A stretch of DNA of 64,000 bases, taken from assembly GCA_039707465.1 (NCBI GenBank), contig CM077649.1, forward strand, positions 18,309,001 through 18,373,000. Reading direction: 5' to 3'. The notes under the pieces are model-generated. The model worked only from the letters and a program-made list of their open reading frames with translations, was not told where the DNA came from and searched no databases. Positions within the stretch are counted from its first letter, which is position 1; each line of letters opens with the position of its first letter. The translations under genes were made by a program, and so were the position numbers. Positions 32,011 through 44,835 of the stretch are shown piece by piece. Source of the stretch: Rhabdophis nuchalis (Eukaryota; Chordata; Lepidosauria; Squamata; Natricidae).

Positions 32011-33896
32011 CTAAGTAATTCTCTCTTTCATCTTTTTCTCCATTGATTTGAAATCAAATTAATATTGACATCACTGACAACCATTCAAATTCTTACAGTC
32101 ACAAATATTTGTTTGTCAGCATAAAGCCAAACATATTCTAATAATGTGGCAGTGTGCATTCCATATTATTACATGTTTAAGAATAAAAAAAGATACTGTT
32201 CCATGGGTATTCTTAATTTTTTGGACTTGTATGAAAATGTACATCTGGCATTATTTAATGCCATACTAATAGCTGTGTCATTATCCAGGTTTTCATAACG
32301 TAGGACTTTAAATGGCAAAAGAATAAGACAAGGAATATTTGAATGGAAGGAGGAGGAGGAGGGGGGAGGGGGATGAGGAACAATAACAACTAGAATCCAG
32401 ATTAGATATACTGGAGTGTCTTATGGCCACTTGGATGTAGTATTTATAGACGTCTCTTCTTGCTATTGGAACTATCCAAACAGTCTATCAGACAAATTTA
32501 TTATTTTTTATCATTTTAGTTTATATGTTCCATTTCTTGAAGCTAGTTATAATTTTTCACAAAGTATCAGTATCCTTTAGGTTAATGTCTAAGATTTTAG
32601 AAAAGTGTTACATTATTTTCCCTTTTTTCTTTTTCTTATTTTTTTCCGACAGTCATAATGTTTTTAAAATCAAAACATTGACTCTTAAAAATATACGTGT
32701 TAAAATTCTCTATTTCCTAGGGAGGTTTTTAATTGTTCTCTTCTTACTATTATTATTGTATCATTGCCTATTTTATTATTCTATAGCTATTCTACCTGTA
32801 AGTAGTTTTTTAAAGAAACATTTATCAAGCCACAAACAGACATAGATATATAGATATAGATATATGTTTTTGTAGATTTTCATGGATGTAGATATAGATA
32901 CTGTATGTAGATATACAGTATTTCATATACAATACTATTCTGATTAACATAGGAAACATGCTGACTATCAGGATCTTAGAATAAAAGCATAATATGATGA
33001 GAAAAGAGGGGAAGATAAATTCCATGTGTTGTTTTTCAAAGGTTTTTCAAAAGATCCCTAAAGATCCTTTCAACCATATAACATTATTTCACACTGTGAT
33101 GCAGAACCATTTGGCTCCCAAAATCTTGGATGTAGCTTGAAAGTCACTCCAAAAGTTGTGAAAGTATAATTTTTGATGTGACAAAACTTCAATATACAGG
33201 TAGAGTTCATACGAAATATATTTAATTCATACCTGTAATTTAAGTCACCTTTAATTGAAGCATATTTGTTTTATCATACTCTTACTTCTTTCATCATCCA
33301 GTTTAGTTGTTCGAGTGTGACACTTGGTACATAACTCATAACCCAAATGTGAACCTTGGTCAAAAACACCGTACCAATATGATCTTCAAACTAAGGACTG
33401 AAAGTACTAATGTATGAAGATAGCTAGATTCAGATAGCACTGAAAGTCTCATTGACAATAGCAACTTTAATGGATTATTCAGTTAGTTTTCTAAATTATA
33501 ACCTACATAACAGCAGGTATGACTAAATTTATTCACAGTTGGTGGCCTGACTTCTCTTGCTTGCATGACAATTCATTTCCCTCTAGTTAGCTAAGAATTA
33601 CAATCTGAGAACACCTGTGTGCAGTGATGCATGTGTTTAACCAGCCATTTAACATACCATTTCTGGAGTCAGAAAGTTTAGATGAATAATTTAGGTTGAA
33701 TTGTCTCCATCTTTTACATCTTTGCTTTCATACAACTTAAAAAATAGTAACCCAGACATATATAGTTTCAAACATAAGGAAGAAACAAAGAAATAATTTA
33801 GTAACTGTTCCTTCTTTAACTTTATTAAATTTGCTGCTATTCTACTAGATGTAAAATTTGCATGTGGTGCAATCCTGACAGAAACTTACCTCAAAC

Positions 33897-33900
<4 letters not shown>
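32011..33900. other. No recognised feature
   Basis: AT-rich. A GGA-rich patch (32345-32372) and ATAGAT-rich patches (32840-32915) are low complexity. Confidence 0.45.

Positions 33901-33984
<84 letters not shown>
33901..33984 (+). repeat. (TC)n dinucleotide microsatellite
   Basis: Forty-two uninterrupted TC units. It immediately precedes the unclassified repeat at 33985. Confidence 0.98.
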
Positions 33985-33986
<2 letters not shown>

Positions 33987-34080
33987 CCATTACAGTTGAG
34001 CTGAATTGTTTTTTTCCTCAATCTTAAACAGGCAAAAACATGGTTTTGAAAAATAGTAAGGAGGATAAATCCCAATTCTT

Positions 34081-34083
<3 letters not shown>
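33985..34083 (+). repeat. Unclassified repeat, copy 1
   Basis: About 100 bp containing CTGAATTGTTTTTTTCCTCA, GGCAAAAACATGGTTT and GGATAAATCCCAATTCTTG. The same words in the same order are found at 51445-51537. Both copies run directly into pyrimidine-rich microsatellites on the right. Neither carries coding motifs or known termini. Confidence 0.75.
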
Positions 34084-34289
<206 letters not shown>

Positions 34290-34577
34290 ATCTGTCCATC
34301 CTGCTTTCTCACTTATGCAATTTTGTATCATCTTACACTATGTAACATCAAACCTCCACAAAATAAAAAACCTACAAAGACAATTTTAAGTAAGACAATA
34401 TAACAACTTCACACCAACTTCATAAGTGCTGGGCTCAATTTATATTCTGACCCAGTGTGTGGGAGAAGAGCTGAATCTTCATGACTTTCTAGAAGGTGAA
34501 ATAAGTAGGGGATCTTTGAATCTCAGGAGGTGAATTAATTGGGGTCAAGAATGATTTCATTATAATTTTCCATACCA

Positions 34578-36475
34578 CTCATAATATTGATTTATTTATT
34601 TGGAAATTTACATTGTCGCTTATTCACACATGGCGATCCAAGGTGGCTTACAAGAATATAGAACATATAAAAAGAATAAAAGAGATAATAAATTAATATA
34701 ATAATATAATAAAATAACCTCCACCCCAGCGACAACATATCAGATGAGCCATCCAATGGGCTTCATCACGCTCTGAGTTCCCCAGGCCCACTGGCAGAAC
34801 CAGGTCTTCAGCATCTTGTCTTAGAGTGGGAAAATGATGTTTCAGAGAGAGGGAGCCGCCATGGAGAAGGTCCTTCTTCTGGATTCCACCAAGTGTATCT
34901 TCCTAGGGGATGGGACCCACAACATTCCTTACTTCCCCACTCTGCTGGGTTGGGTAGATGTGACCAGCAAGAGATGGTCCCTCAGATAAACTGGTCCCAA
35001 GCTATGAAGGGCTTTAAAGATGATGACCTGCACCTTGAATTGCACCTGGAAGCAAATCAGCAACCAATTCAGCTCTGCAGGAGAAGTGATACATGTGCAC
35101 ACTGGGGTCTGTACAAAACCATGTCAGCCACTACATTTTGCACCAACTGGAGTTTCCAAATGCTACAGGGAGCAGCCCCATGTAGACCGTGTTGCAATAG
35201 CCAAGACAGGAAGTGACTAGGGCATGAGTGACCATGAGTAGGGATTGTTGGTTCAGGAAAGGGCATAACTGGTGCACAACCCACAGTTGTGCAAATCCCC
35301 TCCTGGCCACGACCATCACCTTTTTGAGCAGGAGTTGGGAGTCCAGGAGAACCCCCAGATTATGCACAGAGTCTGTTAGAGATAGTGCCATCCCATTCAA
35401 CACCAAAGGTGGCAATTCTCCCTGGGCCAAAGAACCCCCAAATCCAGAGCCACTCAGTCTTGCAAGGGTTTAGTTTCAAACTGTTGATCCCCATCGATCC
35501 CCTGACAGCCTCTAGGTACTGCAAGAGGGAGGACACGGTATCACTTAACTCACCATCAGCTGAGACATACAGCTGAGTATCATCAGAATATTGATGATAC
35601 TTCAGTCCATGGTGATGGATTATCTCACCCAGTGGCTTCATATAAACGTTGAACAGGAATGGAGAGAATGACAAGCCTTGCAGAACACTGCAAAGCAGTG
35701 GGCGAGGGCTGGATCTCTCTCCTCCAGGATAGTGAACCAGGATAGCATAGGTCCTCCCACTCCATCCCCCAAAGTTTCTCCAGAAGAATACCATGGTTGA
35801 TGGTATCAAAAGCTGCCAAAAGATCAAATAGAGCAAGGATGGATGCACTGCCCCCATCCGGCTCCTGCCAGAGATCATCCAAAAGAATAACCAATGTCAT
35901 TTCTGTCCCATTATCCAGGCCTGAATCCTTACTGGTAGAGGTCTAGCTAATCTGTTTCATCCAGAAACCTCTGGAGCAGCTGTGCAACCACCTTCTCAAC
36001 CACCTTCACCAAATAGGGAAGATTGGAGACAGTTTGGAAATTATCCAAAAGGGTGGAATCCAGCAATGGTTTCTTAAGAAGAGGACGGCCTCCTTAAAGT
36101 GCTGGGGTACTACCGCCTCCTGTAGGGAAACATCACCACCAGGGTCCACCCACCTGTCACCTCCTAGGAAGCTTTCATAAGCCAGGAGGAACATGGGTCT
36201 AAAACATAGGTGTTTGTACACATACTCCCTAGGATCCTGTCGACTTCCTCAGAAGCAACAGGGCCAAGCCATTCCAAGATAACAGGGCAAGAACCTACCT
36301 CAGGGACTTCTACTGGATCAGCAACCACACCAGCATCTAATAGAGAATGAAGTCAAGCAATTTTGTCTTCCAGAAAATCTGCAAATTCCTCAGCGCCCCC
36401 CTTCAGGTGGACCTCAATCTCCTCCCAGGAGGAGGAGGCTCACCTTAAAGGTCGCTTATCTGCAGACTCGATTAG
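34578..36475 (-). mobile_element. Old CR1/L2-group LINE with reverse transcriptase, antisense
   Basis: The plus strand starts with TTTATTTATTTGG (tail complement) and CATGGCGATCCAAGGTGGCTTAC (3' UTR complement). On the minus strand the order is: [18 protein letters not shown] (RT motif A, about 35790), LQGLSFSPFLFNVYMKPLGE (motif B region), KYHQYSDDTQLYVS (catalytic YSDD), LNPCKTEWLW, NLGVLLDSQLL and VTSCLGYCNTVYMGL (post-RT region). Three frames are used, so at least two frameshifts break it. Upstream sequence to about 36475 corresponds to the region before motif A. It is more diverged than the dominant family. Confidence 0.85.
35360..35900 (-). pseudogene. LINE reverse transcriptase core, frameshifted
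   Basis: Two overlapping open frames (35360-35878 and 35625-35900) carry motif A with the first catalytic Asp (LAAFDTINH) in one frame, and motifs B and C (YSDD) in the other. The required shift lies between about 35690 and 35780. No other essential residue of motifs A or C is lost. Confidence 0.8.
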
Positions 36476-36740
36476 TGCATAGAAGTATTTACACTTGAAC
36501 CATTGTTATTTGAACTATTCATATTCACAATCACATATACACACACTAATCCTGAAATTATCGTGCAGTGCAAATCTTGCATTGGTTTCTTTATTTTCTG
36601 TTCTGCAAACCTCTAAAACCTTGGTATGTGCAGCATGAGATATCTTTCATTTTTTTATTGCTTATGAAAATTAAACCAAACTACAGTAAAGATTGACAAT
36701 TGAAATGTAGGAAATAGAAACGAAAAGAATAAGGGGTAAA

Positions 36741-37722
36741 TAATAATAAATAATAATAAATAATAAATTTTATTTGTTACCCGCTCTCTCTCCCCAGGGG
36801 ACTCGAGGCGGGGCACAGGAAAATTAAAAAACAGTAAACACAACAGAATACATAATTTAAAATCACAATTAAACAACAAATCCTGCGCTAAAAACATCTA
36901 TAAAAAACTAAAAAACTGTCCCTAAAACCCCTAAGCACTAAAACCTAAAAACCCCAGGACAAGGAGGCTATCCCAAGCCGGCCAGACGGAAAAAGTAGGT
37001 TTTCAATTTAAGACGGAAGGAGCGGAGGTCCGTGGTCGTCCTAATATCGGGGGGAAGGTCGTTCCAGAGGGCCGGGCCCGCCACAGAGAGAGCCCTTCCC
37101 CTGGGTGTCGCCCGCTGACATAGTCTAGTGGACGGCACCCGGAGAAGCCCCGCTCTGTGGGAGCGAATCGGCCGTGAGGATGTATGGGGCAGGATCCGAT
37201 CCTGCAGATAGCTAGGTCCCGAGCCATGGAGCGCTTTAAAGATGATAATTAACACCTTGAAGCGCACCCGGAAGATGACAGGTAGCCAGTGCAGCTCGCG
37301 TAAGAGCGGTGTTACATGGGTAGACCTAGCGGTCCCCATAATTGCTCGCGCGGCTGCATTCTGGACTAGCTGAAGCCTCCGGGTGCACCTCAAGGGCAGC
37401 CCCATGTAGAGAGAGTTACAATAGTCCAGTCGGGATGTCACGAGAGCATGAGTGACTGTGCAAAGGGCGTCCCGATCCAATAGGGGGCGCAATTGGCGAA
37501 CCAGGCGAACCTGGTAAAACGCCCTCCTGGCCACGGCTGTCACTTGATCTTCCATGGACAGCCGGGCATCCAGGAGGACACCCAAATTGCGCGCCCCATC
37601 CACAGGGGCAAGATGTTCGCCCCCTATGGCCAGCGATGGAGTGAGCTGGTTGAATCGGGCTGCCGGAAACCACAGCCACTCGGTCTTGGTCGGGTTGAGC
37701 CCGAGTCCGTTACTTCCCATCC
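36741..37722 (-). mobile_element. CR1/L2-group LINE, antisense, open C-terminal frame
   Basis: AATAAT-rich tail complement, then the 3' UTR mark CCCAGGGGACTCGAGGCGGG, then the ORF end. The LINE protein reads without interruption from LNPTKTEWLW through [40 protein letters not shown] and LRELHWLPVIFRVRFKVL to WNDLPPDIRTTTDLRSF and the stop at 36968. LINE homology begins near MGSN at about 37717; it is 5'-truncated after the RT YxDD motif, and the open frame runs on by chance into unrelated sequence. Confidence 0.9.
36968..37717 (-). pseudogene. LINE ORF2 post-RT region, uninterrupted 250 codons
   Basis: The longest undisturbed coding piece of the dominant LINE family in this window. It contains only the region after the reverse transcriptase, so it has no enzymatic core. 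The lack of stops over 250 codons indicates a recent insertion. Confidence 0.8.
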
Positions 37723-37883
37723 AGAAGTAGAAGAGAAGCTCTGCAATGAAGAATTTTGTCAACTCATGAAGCCTTCCCAACCTGCTCTTGAGTTGCCATA
37801 GGCAGGGGATGGAAAATTGAGCCTCGCAGCTGTATCAAGGAGTTTGCACCTCAGTCAAAACAAAGCACATTGCAGCTGGCAAA

Positions 37884-38153
37884 TGTCAAGGCCATCTCCA
37901 TGGAGATCCACAATGGCCAGACGGAGTGACTTCTACAACCCGCGAAATTGCTTTGTTAGGGAATGGGACTGATGACACACCTTGCGGGGGAGGGAGGGGG
38001 AAACAGAGTCAGAGTCAAGGCAGGAATTAGGTGAGGTCAGAGTTGGCTTCACTTGGAATGTGCCAAGGTGATGCTCTTAATAAACAACTGGATTTCTTTT
38101 GAACCTTGGCTTGAGATTCATGTTTAAATAGGACATTGATCAGACCCCTGACA
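37884..38153 (+). mobile_element. Candidate LTR
   Basis: Starts TGTCAAGG and ends CCCCTGACA, with TGTCA/TGACA terminal inverted repeats. AATAAA at 38091-38096 lies about 60 bp before the end, as for a polyadenylation signal. It is more GC-rich than its surroundings and includes a purine-rich GGGGGAGGGAGGGGG stretch near 37986. Flanks GCAAA and AATGT do not match, so a target duplication is lacking. Confidence 0.45.
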
Positions 38154-39716
38154 AATGTTACATATAAAAATGTCTAATGGCTGTTTATAATCTTGAACAC
38201 TTTGATTCTACAGAAGGTTTTATCTATTAGGGGCTATACGTAAGAATATCATATAGAAAAGTTTACTCTACATCCTCATACTGTGTACTGCTATGTATCA
38301 GGAAGCATGGTTTGTTAGGCATATAAGAACTGAACAAGCTAAAATCTATTAAGTATTTATCTCTAAGGTCAGAATGAACCAATTATTTGCCTGCATTTAT
38401 TTTACTTGCTTCACTTGAGTTTATTTTTCAATTAAACAAAATAAATAAATAGGAAGCTGACATTCTGCAGAGCAAAATCCTAATCTCTACAATTGTTTAC
38501 AAGAATGCCTAAGGGATCTATGTAATTCATTCTTTGAAAATAAAACCAAAGTATGATTGCTTGAAAATGTGTCTATTTGCTGTAGGAAATAATAGGAAGA
38601 GATCAGATGTTATAACAATGTTTGCTGAAAAGTCATAGCAGCTATATGTTAAAACAGAAGCTTCCAATGACATGCAGATGTTTTGTGAGAACCTCCATAA
38701 CATGTTCTCCAGATTTGCCTAGCAGATCCAAATATTTGCACCTAGTCTTATGTTCAATAAGGCCCAACATTCCATCACAAAACCTTAGGCTAGCTAGGGG
38801 GATCTTTGCTGCTAAAACTTTAAAGAGACAATGAGAAAGTTAAACCAAAATTGGGGGGGGGGGGGGGAAATGAAAACAAATAAAAACATGAATAAAATAA
38901 TTAAAGTCAATTAATTAATTAATTAAAGTTCAGATTGTTATATGACATCAAACTCGAGATGAAAAAAACCCTAAACATTAGAAAAATAAAGAAAATTTAA
39001 TAGACCATATAGCATGTCCTTGGTTTACACTAATCCATACTGTATATCTTCTCAAAATAATATTTTATAATTCACATTTTATTTGGAACTGGCTAAAATT
39101 GGAATTAATGTTTATTAATAAAGATATAGAAGAATAGAAATGTCTTTATCAAAACAAAAAACCCAAAAAACAAACGCCTACTTGAACTGTTTTCAGTACA
39201 AAATGATTTGGAGAAAGGAACTAGACAAAAAAACCCCTAGATTCTGCTTTGTCCAGATTTTCTTTGAAGTGGTAGAAAATTAAAAATAATATAAATATAT
39301 GCTCAATGCAATTGAAGTAAGAATAATTTCCAAATATATATGAATTAAAATTTATTTTTGGATAAACATTAATTAATACAATCTGGCAATGACCCTTGGA
39401 CATCCATACTGAGGTTGATAATGCTGCATTCTACCCACTGTGCCACCATGGTAATCAGCTACCATAGACTGGAGAACATACAAAGTTCATCATAGTGTAA
39501 TAAATGCAGCCACTCTTTTTACTTTCTCAATAATAGATAAATCCTTTAAAAGTTAAAAGAAAAATAATTAAATGAGATGAGTAATCACATATTTTTAAAA
39601 TACTCATTTTAAAGTCTGATTAAAACAGGTGAAAGGGCAGATAAGCATTCTAGCATTCTTTTCCCTAAACCTATCCTCAAAAACCTGCAAAAATGATATA
39701 TTATTTATAGAATGCA
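38154..39716. other. AT-rich sequence with a G15 run
   Basis: No coding or mobile-element signature. A homopolymer of fifteen G lies at 38853-38867 and a TAAT-rich tract at 38905-38928. Confidence 0.45.
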
Positions 39717-39962
39717 TGTTGAGGTCCTCGACTTACGGCCGGTCGTGCCTGATTGGCTGGGGCACGACTGGCTGGGTTTGAGTGGCCTGATTAGCTTCCG
39801 CTTGACGGCTCTTGTATAAATAGCTGTCAAGCGGGGAGGGGCCAGGCCTACTGCTTATTTTAAACTAGCTTCCGGTAACTGTGTTTTTATCTGTTGTGCT
39901 AATAAACGGCTTTCATTAAAACCTACCTGGGTCGGACTTCAACTCACTCCCGATTCACAACA
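39717..39962 (+). mobile_element. Solo LTR, 246 bp
   Basis: Begins TGTTGAGGTCC and ends TTCACAACA, with perfect TGTTG/CAACA terminal inverted repeats. TATAAATA at 39815-39822 and AATAAA at 39901-39906 are in the order expected for U3-R-U5. Flanks ATGCA (39712-39716) and ATACA (39963-39967) match at 4 of 5 bases, a likely target duplication. Internal sequence is absent, so it arose by LTR-LTR recombination. Its first bases (GTCCTCGACTTACG) also resemble the DNA-transposon terminus seen at 55038; the LTR reading explains both ends better. Confidence 0.7.
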
Positions 39963-39981
39963 ATACACTTTTTTTTTTTTT

Positions 39982-40065
39982 AAATGTAAATGCGCAGTAC
40001 ATAATATGAATGTTCTAGGTACACTTACCTAGAACATTCATATTATGTACTGTGCATTTACATTT
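39982..40065. repeat. Near-perfect hairpin with 40-bp arms
   Basis: The left arm 39982-40021 and the right arm 40026-40065 are complementary over 40 bases with a single mismatch (GCGCAG against CTGTGC) and a 4-base loop. A run of about twelve T precedes it, and the solo LTR ends 20 bp upstream. An RNA of this region would form a stem the size of a microRNA precursor. I know of no family match. Confidence 0.9.
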
Positions 40066-41068
40066 TTTATCACTATATTCCCATTGTCTATTCTTGGCCA
40101 ACATAATGTCAGAATCTTGCTGACTCTGTAAACCACTTAGCGAGGGCTGTAAAGCATTGTGAAACAGTATATAAGTCTTAGTGCTACTACTATTTAAACA
40201 ATGTAACATAATTTGAAGCTATTGCTTTGAAGCAATATGCTACTCCCTGTTAAATAAATGATCTAAGAATACTGTATATAAATTTTATTTTGTGGCCTGT
40301 AACTGTATTTTTTTTTTAATATACAGAGTCTTTTTTCCTATCAAGTATAACATACTTTTACTTTGAGTCTGTCATACTTTGAAATATACTAATAAGATAC
40401 TATTGCAAGTTAATAGAATTAGTTGATACAGAAATTGTTCTTCTCAAATATCTGGATGGCTGGTTCCATAAATCAGCTGTCCTGAAATTCTGTTTAGAAA
40501 CAGAAGTTTGTCTTGCTGAAAAATGATCTTTCACTATTGGAATATTTTCCAGTATTAACTATGCATTCCTGTTAGTACTTGGAATGCATCAATTAATATG
40601 TAAAATAGCTATAAACATGTAAATATGAACATAATAACGAAACTTGCCCTTTGGAAAATCAGTACAGATATAAATCAGTATACACACACACACACACACA
40701 CACACACATTTATTTCAGGGCTACTATTTTCCAAAGGAAAATCCAATATGGAATGTAAAAAATAAATAAATAATGTTGAAAATAAGACTAAACAGTTTCT
40801 GGGTAGCTCCACCTGGTTAATTGTATTACAGTAGAATTTAATCAATCTAATTTAATGTAATGTAATCAAATGTGAAGTAATGCACATTGGGACAAAAAAT
40901 TCACATACGCACTGATGCAGATAAGACTTTGGTAAATAAGAAACAACATCTTGACAACAGTAAAAAAGACAAATTATATTTAAGAGTCATTAGGAAATGT
41001 TTTTTAAAATAGAATTGTCAACATTCTAAGTCTCATATATAAATCTACACTCAGATCTGAAATAATGT
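40066..41068. other. AT-rich sequence with (AC)n
   Basis: A pure (AC)n tract is at 40682-40708. No other feature recognised. Confidence 0.45.
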
Positions 41069-41131
41069 AGCTGGGGCATTTTGGGAATTGAAGTCCACAG
41101 GACATCAAGTCGCCAAGGTTGAGAAACACTG
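41069..41131. mobile_element. hAT MITE fragment
   Basis: GCTGGGGCATTTTGGGAATT followed by GAAGTCCACAGG and ending CCAAGGTTGAGAAACACTG. The end complements to CAGTGTTTCTCAACCTTGG, the terminus of a related MITE family. The left end is missing. Confidence 0.65.
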
Positions 41132-41149
41132 ATCTAGAGCAATCTCCAG

Positions 41150-41560
41150 AAGGCGGCAATCAAATTGATTATTAGACTCCGGCATATGCTGAAGATCTGT
41201 ATAGCTGGCCAACAAACAACATTTTGAATTGCATTTGGAAATCCACTAATAACCAGGACAGTTTATGCAATAATGGTATTATATGACATATTGAATTGTA
41301 GCCATAGTTTCTGTGGTCTTCAAGATCAGCCTTATGTACAGCATTGCAATAATCCAGGGAAGTGACAAAAACAATAATGATTAATAGCAACACCTTATCC
41401 CAAAATAATACATCAATTTTATAAAGTGTAATGTCCCTTTATCCAGGGCTAATGATGGAAGATTTCTAGAGTTGTGTAGCTCCTGAATCTATAGTCTTGC
41501 TAGCTTTGAGTATATTTGTTTCTATCAAGGTCACAGTCCCCAAACAATGAGATATAATCT
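41150..41560 (-). mobile_element. Very old CR1/L2-group LINE fragment
   Basis: The minus strand encodes VTSLDYCNAVHKADL and, after a deletion, HIIPLLHKLSWLLVDFQMQF, the counterparts of VTSRLDYCNSLYMGL and HVTPLLRELHWLPVIFRVRF of the dominant family. The rest is highly diverged; positions 41430-41560 probably belong to the upstream part. Confidence 0.65.
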
Positions 41561-42040
41561 CTTACTGGGTCTGCTGTAAGAGAAAAAATCATTTATAATC
41601 ATTGCTATGTTCTAAGGTTTATGGAATATGAAGCTTGACATGAGAAATAATTAGTATGAATTGTTTTGGCTTAATAATTTATTGAAAGGAAAATTGGGCA
41701 AATCCACATTTCACCTTTTTTTGCAATATTTGAGTTATGTATTTAATGTCATATGCAGTGTTTTATTATTTTTGTAATGATTTCTTCTCTAAATATATAT
41801 ATACCATTTCTCCTAATAGCCCAAAGCAAATGGTATTAGTTTTTCATTCATGTCAGTACTGTGAACATACTGAACATTGTTTTTCAGGATGAATGTGTAG
41901 CTAGCTTCATATCAAATTGTTTTATTTATCTGCCTCAATTATAGCACCATGAATCAAAAAGCTATAACCATACATTCAGCATTGGGTATTGCAGTCATGC
42001 TATATCTCTGTGATGTGGAGATAAAACTATAATCTATCTA

Positions 42041-42098
<58 letters not shown>

Positions 42099-43089
42099 GC
42101 TACCTACGTACCTTCATCTTCTTTATCTATCCTGTATATACACACACAAACACACAGAGACACACAAAACAATCTTGACTTGTTTATTTTAGGCAATTAA
42201 CTTAAAAGCACAACTAAAATAGAAAGAGTTACGTACAAAATAATGATGTTTCTATTTGGTATTTGAAATTTATGTCATTATAAGTATTATCTAAATAATT
42301 TAGCTTATAGAAGAGAAAAACATGTTTATTAGTCTGCTTACTGATTAATCTTTTCAATGAAATCTGACCAGCATTTAGTATCTCCAAACAAACACATTAA
42401 TTTAATAATAGAAAGAAAGAAAAGAACAGCTAGGAAAAATAAAAGAAAAAACAAATTACAGTATATAGAAGTCTTTCAGCTTTTTAAGCATTATATATTT
42501 ATTGGAATAGAATAATTCTGGAAAGTTCTTTGTATAAAAACAACCATTGCACAAATGAAAAATGAATATATTTCAGTATTCAATAAGTGTATATCCAGGA
42601 TCATGTTGGTTTTCCAATATTTAATAGTCAACTTTCTTGCTGATTCACATGGTCAAAAAACCTGTGGTTTTTAGAAAGTGATAGATTCCACATTTATATT
42701 ATACAGTTCAAAGGTACATTCACATATTTAAATTGAAATGATTTTTGTAGACATCTTTATACAAAATTAAACATTTGTTACATATTTATGTATTCCAAGC
42801 GTTTATTTACTCAGATTCAACTTAAAATGAGAAGAATCTTTATTATCAACATACTTTAAAATTTTAGACATTGATATAGTGGAATATTCTATCTGTTTAT
42901 TCAAGTTCTTTCAAAATGTAATATTCATCTTACTGATTGTCTTTCATTATTCATAAATAACATGCTATAATTAGGTTTATATAATAGACATTTGATACTG
43001 ACAGTAATTCAGGATCATCAACCACTGTTAATGCATCTGGGGCGTATGTAACCAAGTGATACTCCAACTGAATTTGCAGCTTTAAATTA
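41561..43089. other. AT-rich sequence with (CTGT)n
   Basis: A CTAT/CTGT tetranucleotide microsatellite is at 42033-42098. No other feature recognised. Confidence 0.45.
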
Positions 43090-43520
43090 ATATAGAATCT
43101 CCTTGTTATTAGTCACTTCTGATTCCTTATGATTTTCTGTGTCATCAATATTGGTTGTCATATTCTTTGAATTTCTCTAAGTGATGTCTGTGTCTAGCTA
43201 CAATATTTTCTATTGGCCATCTTTTTGATTGGCCTTGATTTTTTTAAGCATGGGAGTCTTTTCCAGTGACCCCTTTTAATTATCTAATTATCCAAAATAT
43301 TTACACTATAGTTTCATTATTATTGGTTCCATCTAGAATTGATTTTTTAAAAATTTATGGTTCAATGTATTTTCAATGTTTTCTCCAATTCAAAGACATT
43401 CATTTTCCTTCATGTAGCCTTTCTGATGAATAAACTTTATCAGCTTTATACTACAATTGGGAAAGCAATGAACTTGACATTATGCATGTTTGATGTTAGT
43501 GTGATGTCTCTGCATTTTAT
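43090..43520 (-). mobile_element. BovB/RTE LINE remnant
   Basis: On the minus strand, GCAGAGACATCAC (complement of 43500-43512) is the start of the RDIT-type block, followed by VKFIAFPIVV, then MNVFELEKTL and KINSRW. These correspond in order to the BovB blocks reading SRDIT, KAMVFPVVMY, DAFELW and ILKEI. Further on, the complement of CATGGGAGTCTTTTCCAGTG fits the LEKTLML block. Many stops. BovB is the partner that mobilises Sauria SINEs. Confidence 0.55.
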
Positions 43521-43654
43521 TTTATTTATTTTTTATTGATTTCACATACTGGTACTCTAACACAACAGGTATCTTTTTAGTTTAAGATCACAGGGATTAT
43601 ACGCATCCAATATATTCATTACTACTGATTTTTTTTTCTGATGCACTTCCAGAA

Positions 43655-43685
43655 TTTTTATTTTATTTTATTTTATTTTATTTTT
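43655..43685 (+). repeat. (ATTTT)n tract, LINE tail complement
   Basis: Pentanucleotide TTTTA units that form the 3' tail of the antisense LINE. Confidence 0.9.
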
Positions 43686-43879
43686 ATACCGCACCTATCT
43701 CCCCAAAGGGACTCAGGGCGGTGCACAGGAAGTTAAAAGTAAAAGTACAGACATATAAATAAATAAAATCTAATTAAATTGAAAGTGACCTGTGCTAAAA
43801 AATACCCTAAAAAATTACCAGTGAATTAAAATCAATTTAAAACAATTTAAAACTCAGTCCATAGGGGTGGCCTCGGGGA

Positions 43880-44835
43880 CTAGGCCAGACCGGCTAGGTG
43901 AAAAAAATGGGTCTTCAAACATTGGCGGAAGAGGCGGAGGTCCGTGGTGGTCCGGAGTTCAGGGGGTAGGTCGTTCCAGAGGACTGGGCCTGCCACAGAG
44001 AAGGCCCTTCCCCTGGGGGTTGCCAACCGGCATTGCCCGGCAGACGGCACCCGGAGAAGGCCCTCTCTATGGGAGCGAATCGGCCGAAGGGATGTATGAG
44101 GCAGGATACGGTCTCGCAGATAACTAGGCCCCGTGCCATGGAGCATTTTAAAGATGGTTTTCAGCACCTTGAAGTGCACCCGAAAAACTACAGGCAGCCA
44201 GTGCAGTTCGCTCAGGAGAGGTGTTACATGGGAATGCCGTGAGGCTCCCAAAATCCCCCGCGCGGCCGCATTCTGCACTAGCTGCAGTTTCCGGTGCACC
44301 TCAAGGGGAGCCCCATGTAGAGAGCATTGCAGTAGTCTAGGCAGGACGTCACGAGTGCTTGAATGACTGTGCGGAGGGCGTCCCGGTCGAGAAAGGGGCG
44401 CAACTGGCGGACCAGGTGGACCTGGTAAAAAGCCCCCCTGGCCACGGCCGTCACATGGTCCTCCATGGACAGCCGGGAGTCCAGGAGGATGCCTAAGTTG
44501 CGGGCCCTTTCCATGGGGGCTAACAGTTCACCCCCGATGGCCAGTGATGGCATCAACTGGCTATACCAGGACGTCAGAAACCACAGCCACTCGGTCTTGG
44601 ATGGGTTGAGTCGAAGTTTGTTACTCCCCATCCAGGCCCGTACGGCCTCCAGACACCGGGACATCACTTCAACGGCATCGTTGGGGGGGGGGGTTGGGGT
44701 AGATATGTACAGCTGCGTGTCATCAGTGTACTGATGGTACTCTACCCCAAAACCATGTATGATCTCACCCAGCGGCTTCATATAGGTGTTGAACAGGAGT
44801 GGCGAGAGGACCGACCCTTGAGGTACCCCACACAT
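43880..44835 (-). pseudogene. LINE reverse transcriptase and C-terminal region, frameshifted
   Basis: Two open frames (44278-44835 and 43880-44299) together give about 320 residues from the motif B region to the ORF stop. The catalytic YTDD is present. The break lies in the [10 protein letters not shown] block. An insertion of several G (nine-G run near 44683-44692) does not disturb the frame. Confidence 0.85.
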
